Shown in pieces: positions 35,817-44,000 of a stretch of 64,000 bases of DNA. Position 1 is the first letter of the stretch. Each line of letters opens with the position of its first letter. A program made the position numbers and the translations under genes. The notes under the pieces are model-generated. The model searched no databases, was not told the DNA's origin, and saw only the letters and a list, made by a program, of their open reading frames with translations. This DNA comes from Litorilituus sp. GTDB lineage: Bacteria; Pseudomonadota; Gammaproteobacteria; Enterobacterales; Alteromonadaceae. The stretch is from NCBI GenBank assembly GCA_030754235.1, contig JASMAS010000070.1:124001-188000 (forward strand). Reading direction: 5' to 3'.

Positions 35817-37365
35817 GAAACAGTTAACGCTAGTAATTCCCTTGTTTTTCGCTCCTTATATGGCTTTGGCAGGCAAGTGGACTTTTGAGCCTAGCTTAGG
35901 TTTAACTGAAACTTATAGTAACAATGTTGAATTCACACCTGGCAACCACCAATCAAGTATAGTCAGCCAACTTATGGCGAGTATAGACACAAAGTTTACC
36001 TCCCGTGAAATGGACTTTTCTCTATCAGGCACAGAAACCTACGCCATATATAGTCACAATAGTGATGCAAATGGCGACTTTCAAACAGGTGACTTTAAGG
36101 GCTCTATCTTTTTATGGCCTAACGGCCCCACCTTTATTACTAGCTCAAATTTGACCAATATTAGTAAGAATAGAGCTAAAAACGCTCTTGCTGATCTAGT
36201 CTCCGGGAATACAATCCAAAAAAAATCACATAGTACTGGCTTTCAATACCAAAGCTTCCATAGTAGCTATAACTTTAATGGTAGTGTTATTTATAGCCTC
36301 GTTGACACTGAAGATAACGTTGGCGAAAGCAAAGGCTATACAGCAATAGTTAACACTGAAAATGGTAATGCTGCTCGTCATGTTTTTTGGCAACTGAACG
36401 GCCAATTTTCAGAGAAAGAAAATAAAGAAGCGTCAGGTAGAAAGTATGCTATTGAAGCAGGTATTGGTGTTATCACCTCATTTAAGTTAAATCCGTTTTT
36501 GCGCTATTTTGATGAAGATATATCCGGTAATGTAATAGGCGCAAAGCAAACAACCACACGCTCTTGGGGGCCAGCCATTCGCTGGTTAGTCTCAGATCAT
36601 TTTTATATGGATATTTCACATAATTATGTAGCGGATAAAGCCGCGAATGATGACTATGTTGCAACAAATATCAATTGGCAGCCATCACAACGAACATCAC
36701 TAAAAGCCGGTTATAGTCAGCGTTTTTTTGGAGACGCATACAATCTTGATTTACAGCACAGAACAAGGCGTTTAAGTAATACGATAAGCTATAACGAAAT
36801 TATAGAAGTATTTGATAGAAACACTTATAAAAAAGTCGATAGAGGCCTATTTTGGTGCCCTATTGATGTGACGATCGACAATATTTCACAGTGTTTTGTT
36901 CAGGCAGAGCAGCCTGAAGGGGAATATAAATTAGGCACTTTTTTTACTTTAGAGCCTGTTGAGAATAATGAATTTTCACTAAATAAGCGTTTTGCATGGC
37001 AATCTAAGTTACAACTTTCCAGAACCACGTTTGCATTTAATACCACAGCCACAAGGCGTGAGAGCATAGTCTCTAAAAGAATTGATGATATCTTAAGTGC
37101 TGCGTTAACTATTAATCGAAAAATAAGTGGTCGTAGTAGTCTGACATTTTTAGCCAAATTTGATTACAATCACTTTAATAAAGATAGTATAGATGGTGAT
37201 AACCAAAAAGATCACTATAGAACTTTTTCAGCCACATATACCAAAAAATTAGCGTCATCCTTATCTACTCACTTCACTGTTCAGCATACCGATAGAAATT
37301 CAAATAATGCTCAATATAGTTATGATGAAGTGCGCACTCTTATTAATATTACAAAAGATTTTTAA
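35776..37365 (+). CDS. Outer-membrane beta-barrel protein of PEP-CTERM loci
   Basis: This 529-residue protein has a signal peptide (TLVIPLFFAPYMALAG, cleavage about residue 33) and a barrel-like sequence with alternating hydrophobic and aromatic residues (FEPSLGLTETYSNNVEF, LTFLAKFDYNHFN, SSLSTHFTVQHTDR). The start and length match the PEP-CTERM-associated outer-membrane protein family (TIGR03016 type). It is the likely export pore for the exopolysaccharide, partnering the short OPX lipoprotein. The ATG at 35776 has AAAGG five to six bases upstream, inside the kinase gene; an ATG at 35800 (MVRKHNKK) would give a shorter signal but lacks a ribosome site. The 41-base overlap with the kinase implies coupled translation. 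Confidence 0.85.
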   Translation: MATTATVMVRKHNKKQLTLVIPLFFAPYMALAGKWTFEPSLGLTETYSNNVEFTPGNHQSSIVSQLMASIDTKFTSREMDFSLSGTETYAIYSHNSDANGDFQTGDFKGSIFLWPNGPTFITSSNLTNISKNRAKNALADLVSGNTIQKKSHSTGFQYQSFHSSYNFNGSVIYSLVDTEDNVGESKGYTAIVNTENGNAARHVFWQLNGQFSEKENKEASGRKYAIEAGIGVITSFKLNPFLRYFDEDISGNVIGAKQTTTRSWGPAIRWLVSDHFYMDISHNYVADKAANDDYVATNINWQPSQRTSLKAGYSQRFFGDAYNLDLQHRTRRLSNTISYNEIIEVFDRNTYKKVDRGLFWCPIDVTIDNISQCFVQAEQPEGEYKLGTFFTLEPVENNEFSLNKRFAWQSKLQLSRTTFAFNTTATRRESIVSKRIDDILSAALTINRKISGRSSLTFLAKFDYNHFNKDSIDGDNQKDHYRTFSATYTKKLASSLSTHFTVQHTDRNSNNAQYSYDEVRTLINITKDF

Positions 37366-37366
37366 T

Positions 37367-38416
37367 ATGTACGAAAGTTACTACGGTTTTATCGAACGCC
37401 CCTTTCAATTAAGCCCGGACCCACGGTTTTTCTTTGCGACTAAACACCATCAACGAGCGCTTTCTTATTTGCAATATGGCTTAGATCAAGGGGAAGGATT
37501 TATTGTTATCACCGGTCCTATTGGTACCGGAAAAACTACCATTGCTAGAAATCTACTGTCATCCATTGGCGATGAAAATATAGTTGCGGCGCAGCTTGTA
37601 ACTACAAAACTATCACCTAGTGAATTACTAGAACTAGTTGCTGCTGAGTTTAAAATCCCCTTAAAAGGCACGAGTAAAGCAGATGTTTTAGGTAGTATAG
37701 AGAGTTTTTTAATTGTTTTACACAAGCAAGGTAAACGCGCTTTATTACTCGTTGATGAAGCGCAAAACTTGCCTATTGAAACCATTGAAGAGTTACGCAT
37801 GCTGTCTAATTTCCAGCTTGATGACAAACCGCTTATTCAGAGCTTTTTACTAGGCCAAGAAGAATTAAAAGATATCATCCAAGCCCCTAACATGGAGCAA
37901 TTTAGACAGCGAATTATAGCCTCCGCCCATTTGCAACCATTAAACGTTGAAGAAGTAAAAAACTATATAAACCACCGCCTACAACAGGCTGGCTATGAAA
38001 AAGTGTCTTTATTTACTGATACTGCTATTGAAACAATTCATGAAAAAACACTTGGTGTGCCTCGCAAAATCAATATTTTCGTTGACCGTTTATTACTTTT
38101 TGGTTTTTTAGAAGAGCTTAGTCACTTTACTATGGATGCTATAAATGAAGTAGCCGAAGAAATGTCTGCTGAATTAACAGGCTCCCTTAGTTCAAAAATA
38201 CTTGAAAATAACCAACCCAATTGCCCCGTAACACAACAAAAATTGAACAACTCAAGTGAAAATATTGAAAACATCAAAGATGTATTAAGGGATGTTGAAG
38301 ATATTTTAGAAAGTCAAATTAAGCAAAAAATCAAAATGGTGCGCTATGTAGACAAGTTGCTTAAACAGAAGAACCGAGAATATGCGCAGGAGCAACTAGA
38401 AGATAAAACAAAATAA
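37367..38416 (+). CDS. ExeA-like AAA+ ATPase of XrtA/PEP-CTERM loci
   Basis: This 349-residue protein starts MYESYYGFIERPFQLSPDPRFFF, the standard opening of the ExeA/general-secretion-type ATPase family linked with exosortases (TIGR03015 type). It has Walker A GPIGTGKTTIARNLL, Walker B ALLLVDEAQNL, sensor motifs around ELRMLSNFQLD, and HLQPLNVEEVKNYINHRLQQ in the lid. A coiled C-terminal tail runs over the last 60 residues. It probably helps assemble the export or exosortase machinery. The open frame extends 60 bases upstream into the outer-membrane gene, but the ATG at 37367 begins exactly at the family N terminus, one base after that gene's stop. It is last in the export operon. Confidence 0.9.
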   Translation: MYESYYGFIERPFQLSPDPRFFFATKHHQRALSYLQYGLDQGEGFIVITGPIGTGKTTIARNLLSSIGDENIVAAQLVTTKLSPSELLELVAAEFKIPLKGTSKADVLGSIESFLIVLHKQGKRALLLVDEAQNLPIETIEELRMLSNFQLDDKPLIQSFLLGQEELKDIIQAPNMEQFRQRIIASAHLQPLNVEEVKNYINHRLQQAGYEKVSLFTDTAIETIHEKTLGVPRKINIFVDRLLLFGFLEELSHFTMDAINEVAEEMSAELTGSLSSKILENNQPNCPVTQQKLNNSSENIENIKDVLRDVEDILESQIKQKIKMVRYVDKLLKQKNREYAQEQLEDKTK

Positions 38417-38572
38417 ATTAAAGTATTAATTAAGCAAAATACTGGTCATTCGCCTGAAAAACAATAGATTTGTCGTGGAATACACATTTTATGAGCGGTA
38501 TTTCACCAATGACAAGCCGAGGATGAGATTGACTCAGCTTTAACATCATTAAATAGTTAAACTGTTTTAGCA

Positions 38573-39460
38573 CTAACCTTGCTTTTCTCGAGCAGCAAAA
38601 AAGCCAAACCCAGCCAATAACATTAGCATTAATGTACTAGGTTCTGGCACAGGTGTTGGCGGATTAGGTGATGTAAAGTTGGTTACCACTTCAATAATAT
38701 CATTGGCACAACTCATCGCCCAACGAAGAGCAATTTGCTCAGCCCCCATTAAAGCAGTACCTGAAATATCAAAAGTCATTGTGAGCAGCTTCTCACTAAC
38801 ATCAGTACTCCAAGTTCCATTTGGGTTGGATACTTGATCAGCGGTACTTTTAACATCAACAATTTGCCAACCTCTAACACCGGAGCCCCTTAACTGGCTT
38901 GAGGTATTTACATCAAGGTGATAACCACCATTTACATCTGTTACATTCCCTGATGTCTCAATAGCTCTGAGTGTTCCTGCTGTCTGAGCATAATCATTTG
39001 TTGAGTTTCTCTGATGTAGGTTAGCTAAATCTAACCCTAAATCAAACGCATACTCCCATTTATTGGTTCCTGCACTATAAGAGTTTTCATTACAACCACG
39101 AGCATTTACATTAGTGCCATTGGTGGCACTAGTACTGGTACATGTATCAGCCATTTGATAATTATTGGCATCCATCAAAAACAAATCGCCCAGTTTAAAG
39201 TAACTATCATAGCCAATAAAGTTCGAGTTCACTTCTACTGTTAATATACCTTGATCAGATTTGTCAATCTTCATCCAGTGAGTATCATAATTGGCTGCAG
39301 TATCATTTGGACGATAATCATCGTTATTGTAGGAATTATACCTTGCGCCAACATAGCTATCTTCTAATTGACCTGTCGTAACTGTTCCCGCATAACTTGC
39401 TGCGGAGAGCATCACTGTTGACAAAATATACATAACACTAATTTTATTGACAAACTTCAT
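38573..39460 (-). CDS. PEP-CTERM sorting-domain protein (probable exosortase substrate 2)
   Basis: This 295-residue protein has a signal peptide (MKFVNKISVMYILSTVMLSA, then ASYAG) and a C-terminal VPEPSTLMLMLLAGFGFFAA tag with a basic end, so it is a probable XrtA substrate. The body contains a Cys pair (DTCTSTSATNG ... RGCNENS), and DTHWMKIDK and SNFIGYDSYFKLGDLF segments; it is not matched to a named domain. The frame is open another 150 bases upstream, but those residues are hydrophobic and lack a ribosome site. The ATG at 39460 has GGAAG five bases upstream. Sigma-54 promoter 39499-39514 lies 38 bases upstream of that ATG, supporting this start. It is divergent from the second PrsT-type gene and converges with the ATPase gene. 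Confidence 0.88.
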   Translation of the reverse strand: MKFVNKISVMYILSTVMLSAASYAGTVTTGQLEDSYVGARYNSYNNDDYRPNDTAANYDTHWMKIDKSDQGILTVEVNSNFIGYDSYFKLGDLFLMDANNYQMADTCTSTSATNGTNVNARGCNENSYSAGTNKWEYAFDLGLDLANLHQRNSTNDYAQTAGTLRAIETSGNVTDVNGGYHLDVNTSSQLRGSGVRGWQIVDVKSTADQVSNPNGTWSTDVSEKLLTMTFDISGTALMGAEQIALRWAMSCANDIIEVVTNFTSPNPPTPVPEPSTLMLMLLAGFGFFAAREKQG

Positions 39461-39498
39461 AAAGACTTCCGAAAAACTTACTCTCAATACTGAAAAAA

Positions 39499-39514
39499 AG
39501 CAAATATCAAGCCA
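39499..39514 (-). promoter_or_regulatory. Sigma-54 (-24/-12) promoter of PEP-CTERM gene 2
   Basis: On the minus strand it reads TGGCTTGATATTTGCT. GG and GC are separated by ten bases and TTGCT matches the -12 consensus exactly. Transcription would start near 39488, about 28 bases before the chosen start codon, the same geometry as the promoter at 2195-2210. Confidence 0.85.
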
Positions 39515-39575
39515 ACATAATAAGTAGCTGATTTTAAATGCTATATTTACTGTTGCAACAAACAAAAATAGAATA

Positions 39576-39595
39576 GTGTAAAAAAAACCAACACT
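39576..39595 (-). promoter_or_regulatory. Candidate PrsR-binding upstream box of PEP-CTERM gene 2
   Basis: On the minus strand this is AGTG-N5-TTTTTTTACAC, with a further base pair completing a symmetric AGTGT/ACACT dyad. It starts 63 bases from the -24 GG, exactly the spacing of the box at 2272-2291. It also lies in the 230-base gap with the divergent PrsT-type gene, so it could act on both. The regulator is inferred. Confidence 0.55.
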
Positions 39596-39690
39596 TTCTG
39601 GTGCTAAATTCAAGATTTTTAGTATATTACTTAACGTTTAATTTTAATAGTGCAATAATAATTAGACCTAATGTTTACACAACCTTAACT

Positions 39691-42498
39691 ATGATCAATA
39701 CGTTAAAATATTCTTTATTACTCTTTAGCCTGTCTTTGCATTTTGTATTAATGGCCAATACAGCCTATGAAGATGCCTTGAAAAGCTTTCATCAAAAAGA
39801 ATATGATGAAACGATCATTTATTTAAAAAATGCACTTAAAGAAGATATTGATCATATCCCTTCCCGTCTACTACTCTCAGAAACCTTAATTGCTCAAGGT
39901 AAAGGCGAAATGGCTGAAACCGAATTATATGATCTGCAAGCACGCGGTGTAAATTTCAATCAAGTTGTTGCCTTACTTGCACAATCGTTAATATTACAAA
40001 ATAAATATAAACAGGTATTAGATATTGCCACACCCGGTTATCGCGGGAACGCCATTGAAAGCCAGATTTTTTTTGCAAGAGGCCAAGCCTATTTAGGGTT
40101 AAATCAACTACGACAAGCTGAGCAATCCTTCAATGATGCCCTCAATATTGAATCAGACTTCCAACTCGCAATGCTGGGTATTGCACAAGTTGCGATGAAC
40201 CAAAACAAACTTAACAAAGCGAATCAATTTATTGTTAAAGCTTTAGACTCATACGAACCGCTAATTAATGCGTGGATAATGAAATCAACATTACTTCAAA
40301 TCCAAGGACTACATGACCAAGCACTGACCACGATTAATACAGCATTGAAAAAAGAGCCTGGCAACTTACAAGCCAAGCTAAATAGAGCATCTTTATATAT
40401 TGCTAATCAAGAGTGGCCTGCCGCCGCACAAGATTTAGATTTTATTTTAACGAAAATTGAACAAGAGCCCAGAGCAAAATATTTACGAGCAATCGTGAGT
40501 GCCAAGTTAGGTAACATTGAAGATAGCAGGGCTAAACTAAATGAAGTGATTGGCACCTTAAATTCCATACCTGATTCGGTAATGATGCAAAACCCTAGCT
40601 ACCTATTTTTAGCTGGAGTGACTAACTATAATTCAGGTAATTTAGAAGATGCTCGTCACTACTTTCAAAATTACTTAACCATTAAAGAAAACGATTTTAA
40701 TAGCTTGAGGTATATTGCCATTATCGAACTCCAGCAAGGAAAGCCCGAGAACGCTAAAAATATATTAACCAAAGCGAATGTTTATTACCCTGACAGTCCA
40801 GCATTATTATCGTTACTTGGCATTGCGCTGATGGATTTAAAAAAAATAGAACAAGCAAAATACTATTTCGAAAGGGTTGTTAACTTATCTCCAGGCTATA
40901 ATAACCAAGCATTAAGTAACTTAGCACAAAGTCAGATTATCTCAGGCGATTATTCTCAAGCAATTAACAACCTATTAGATGCCAAGCAAGATGATAGCAA
41001 TAACACATCGATAAGCTTACTTCTGGTTGAAGCTTATTTAAAAACCAAACAATATGACAAAGCCAAAGCATTGACAAAAACCTTACTTGAAACACAACCT
41101 GACAGCAGTTACTTCAATCAACAACATGGTGTTGCTCTTGGGTTTTCTGGTGACATCAAAGGTGCTAGATATGCCTTTGAGCAAGCGATTAAGCTACAAC
41201 CAACAAACAGTCAAGCAATAATACACTTAGCAAGAATGGAGCTGATTGAAAACGGCCCTCAAGTAGCTATAACTCTGTTAGAAAAAATAATCACTGAGCA
41301 ACCTGAAAATATAGGATTAATTGTTGAACTCGCTGATACTTATATGAAGAGCAACAATACAGAAAAGGCACTGACTTTATATCAACAAGCTTTCGACTTT
41401 GATAACCAAAATTTATTTACCTTAACTAAGTTAGTCGACTTTTACTTTGTTACTAACCAACATGACAAAACTGAAAGAATTTTAGTGGCCTTTTTGCAGA
41501 AGCACCCTAAAAACAGTGAAATAAAAATAAAACTTGCTCACTTATACAATCAATTCAATCAACCTTTAAAAGCAATAAAGACTTTAGAGTCTGCTGTAAT
41601 GGATTCACCCGATCGCACCCAGACTTATATGTTGTTAGCTCAAGCACAACTTAAAATAGAACAAAGAGATGCTGCAATAAAGTCTTTAAATAAAGCAATG
41701 GCTTGGGATGAAAAGCGTATTGAACCACTATTGATGTTATTCCCTATTGCTTTATCAAAAAAAGATTATGCTAGAGCGGAGCAGGTAATTTACACAATTA
41801 ATAAGCTCATTCCAGAGCAAGACGTTGTTGATGTGCTTTCTGCACAACTGTTTGAGTCAAAAAAAGCATATCAAAAGGCAGAACAAAGTTATCGAAGGGG
41901 ATTAAAAAAGCACCCTAGCAGAAAATCTACCTTGGGTTTATTTAACACCTTAAATAAACAAGAGAAATACCATCAAGCCCAACAATTAATCCAACAATGG
42001 CTCATAAAAAATCCCAAAGATGTATTAGTAGAAATAGCACTGGCTGAGAGTTTCATCCTTCAAAAAGAATTAACGAAAGCTTTAGATTTTTATCATTCAT
42101 TAATCAAAAAATATAAACGAATGCCTATTTTATTGAACAATGCAGCCAATGTTGCATTACAACTAGAGCAAGCTTCTTTAGCTGAAAACCTTGCTAAAGA
42201 AGCTTATGAAAAAGCGCCTAAAAATGCTAACATTATAGATACTTACGCTTGGATAATAGCTCAACACAAAGATAGAATTAAAGCCATTACTCTGTTTCGA
42301 CAAGCACTTGTTTTAGACTTTAATAATGCTGAAGTAAAATATCACTTAGCTTTAACGTTAAAACAAGAGCAACGAGACCGAGAAGCGTATAAGTTACTCT
42401 CTGATTCAGTAAAGTCAGAACAAATGTTTGCCGATAAAAATAAAGCGATACAGCTAATTAAAAAGTGGAAAAAAGAAAAGTATGACACAAATAAATAA
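39691..42498 (+). CDS. prsT: XrtA/PEP-CTERM-system TPR-repeat protein, PrsT type (copy 2)
   Basis: This 935-residue protein has a signal-like N terminus (MINTLKYSLLLFSLSLHFVLMA) and then about twenty tetratricopeptide repeats from YEDALKSFHQKEYDETIIYLKNALKED to the end. PrsT-family features include the opening repeat followed by DHIPSRLLLSETLIAQGK and the late YEKAPKNANIIDTYAW, near-identical in position to NTYGQILLASGQ in the first copy. No lipobox Cys is visible, unlike copy 1. The frame is open from 39601, but the 30 extra residues are not signal-like; the ATG at 39691 is chosen on that basis. It is convergent with prsR, 36 bases away, matching the usual PrsK-PrsR-PrsT neighbourhood. Function is unproven; an envelope scaffold for PEP-CTERM sorting is likely. 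Confidence 0.85.
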   Translation: MINTLKYSLLLFSLSLHFVLMANTAYEDALKSFHQKEYDETIIYLKNALKEDIDHIPSRLLLSETLIAQGKGEMAETELYDLQARGVNFNQVVALLAQSLILQNKYKQVLDIATPGYRGNAIESQIFFARGQAYLGLNQLRQAEQSFNDALNIESDFQLAMLGIAQVAMNQNKLNKANQFIVKALDSYEPLINAWIMKSTLLQIQGLHDQALTTINTALKKEPGNLQAKLNRASLYIANQEWPAAAQDLDFILTKIEQEPRAKYLRAIVSAKLGNIEDSRAKLNEVIGTLNSIPDSVMMQNPSYLFLAGVTNYNSGNLEDARHYFQNYLTIKENDFNSLRYIAIIELQQGKPENAKNILTKANVYYPDSPALLSLLGIALMDLKKIEQAKYYFERVVNLSPGYNNQALSNLAQSQIISGDYSQAINNLLDAKQDDSNNTSISLLLVEAYLKTKQYDKAKALTKTLLETQPDSSYFNQQHGVALGFSGDIKGARYAFEQAIKLQPTNSQAIIHLARMELIENGPQVAITLLEKIITEQPENIGLIVELADTYMKSNNTEKALTLYQQAFDFDNQNLFTLTKLVDFYFVTNQHDKTERILVAFLQKHPKNSEIKIKLAHLYNQFNQPLKAIKTLESAVMDSPDRTQTYMLLAQAQLKIEQRDAAIKSLNKAMAWDEKRIEPLLMLFPIALSKKDYARAEQVIYTINKLIPEQDVVDVLSAQLFESKKAYQKAEQSYRRGLKKHPSRKSTLGLFNTLNKQEKYHQAQQLIQQWLIKNPKDVLVEIALAESFILQKELTKALDFYHSLIKKYKRMPILLNNAANVALQLEQASLAENLAKEAYEKAPKNANIIDTYAWIIAQHKDRIKAITLFRQALVLDFNNAEVKYHLALTLKQEQRDREAYKLLSDSVKSEQMFADKNKAIQLIKKWKKEKYDTNK

Positions 42499-42534
42499 CC
42501 ACAAGTTCTAGAACAAGTAATATAAGCAAACGGG

Positions 42535-43884
42535 TTAATTATTAATACTCAATTCATATTTCTCAATTAATGAGTACAACGTTGGTCTAGTAACCCCTAA
42601 AAGATCCGCTGTTTTTGACATGTTCCCTTCAGATAAGGAGTAGGCTTTTTGAATGGCGATTGATTCCGCTTTTTCACGTACTGTGCGCAGGTTTAATGAC
42701 AGCTCATAGCGAGTACCATCATGATCATAAAAACCTAAATCAAACGCTGTAACTTGCCCCCCCGTGCTCATGACAACCGATGATTTAACCTTGTTTTGTA
42801 ATTCACGAATATTACCAGGCCATTGATGCGCTCTAATAGCACTCTTAGCGTCATCAGAGAATGACTTAGCATTGCTTTTATATTCGTTGGCATATATTTG
42901 TAAGAAATATTGCGCTAATATTAACACGTCTTCATCACGGTCACGCAGCGGTGGAATATTTAGGGTGATTTCACTGACCCGATAGAATAAATCTTCTCTA
43001 AACGCTTTATTAGCAACCATTTCTTCAAGGTTCTGATTGGTTGCACAAATAACCCGAACGTTCACTGGGATTTCTTCTCTGCCGCCCAAACGCTCAATCA
43101 CTTTTTCTTGTAAAAACCGTAATAACTTGGCTTGTAAATTAAACGGCATATCACCAATTTCATCAAGAAAAAGTGTGCCGCCTTCGGCACACTCTATTTT
43201 ACCTTTAGTGGCTTTATGAGCACCAGTGAACGCACCTTTTTCAAAGCCAAATAATTCACTTTCTAATAAGTTTTCAGGAATGGAAGCACAATTAATGGCA
43301 ATAAAAGGCTTATTAGTGCGATCACTGGCAAGGTGAACGGCCTTTGCGGTGACCTCTTTACCTGTTCCACTTTCTCCTAACAGTAACACTGTAATATTAG
43401 TAGGAGCAATGCGTTTAACCATAGTACGACAACGCTCAATGGCTGAACTATTTCCAATAATGCCAATATTACTATCAGTTACCGATCGCATATTGCGATT
43501 TTCACTTTCAATCTTTGCTAAGGTTAACGCGCGAGAGAGAATGACATTGATCACTTCAACATCAATAGGTTTTTGATAAAAATCATAAGCCCCCATTGAA
43601 ATCGCTTTTAGTGCATTAGCTCTATCTTCATTACCCGTAATAACAATCACTTTGGTATGCGGTGCTATGGCTAATATTTCTTCTAATGCTTTTAACCCTT
43701 CGCTTGCATTAGCAGCATCAGGGGGAAGGCCTAAATCTAAGGTAACGACTTTAGGCTCATGACGTCGAATTGCTGCAATAGCAGATTCTCTATCACCTGC
43801 TAATACTGGGGTATAATCAGATAAACTCCATTTAAGTTGTTTTTGAATCCCTTTGTCATCATCAACTATTAATACTTTTTCCAT
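42535..43884 (-). CDS. prsR: Sigma-54-dependent response regulator PrsR
   Basis: This 449-residue NtrC-type regulator has a receiver domain (LIVDDDKGIQ, phospho-acceptor Asp in VVTLDLGLPP near residue 51), a sigma-54-interaction AAA+ domain (Walker A LLLGESGTGKEVTAKAVH, the GAFTGA loop in FEKGAFTGAHKATKG, Walker B GGTLFLDEIGDMP) and a Fis-type helix-turn-helix (NMSKTADLLGVTRPTLYSLI). The sequence and neighbours fit PrsR of PEP-CTERM systems. It is expected to bind upstream boxes and open sigma-54 promoters of PEP-CTERM genes; two such promoters are in the window. It lies downstream of the kinase gene prsK with a 116-base gap and probably shares its transcript. Confidence 0.92.
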   Translation of the reverse strand: MEKVLIVDDDKGIQKQLKWSLSDYTPVLAGDRESAIAAIRRHEPKVVTLDLGLPPDAANASEGLKALEEILAIAPHTKVIVITGNEDRANALKAISMGAYDFYQKPIDVEVINVILSRALTLAKIESENRNMRSVTDSNIGIIGNSSAIERCRTMVKRIAPTNITVLLLGESGTGKEVTAKAVHLASDRTNKPFIAINCASIPENLLESELFGFEKGAFTGAHKATKGKIECAEGGTLFLDEIGDMPFNLQAKLLRFLQEKVIERLGGREEIPVNVRVICATNQNLEEMVANKAFREDLFYRVSEITLNIPPLRDRDEDVLILAQYFLQIYANEYKSNAKSFSDDAKSAIRAHQWPGNIRELQNKVKSSVVMSTGGQVTAFDLGFYDHDGTRYELSLNLRTVREKAESIAIQKAYSLSEGNMSKTADLLGVTRPTLYSLIEKYELSINN

Positions 43885-44000
43885 TACCGATAATCCTAAT
43901 TGTTTTTGCCAGAATAAATTTCGCCCGATAACATTGACACCGCTATAAGCTAAATATTTAAAGCGTATTTTATTGCGCCATTATCAGGCTAAAATCAAGC

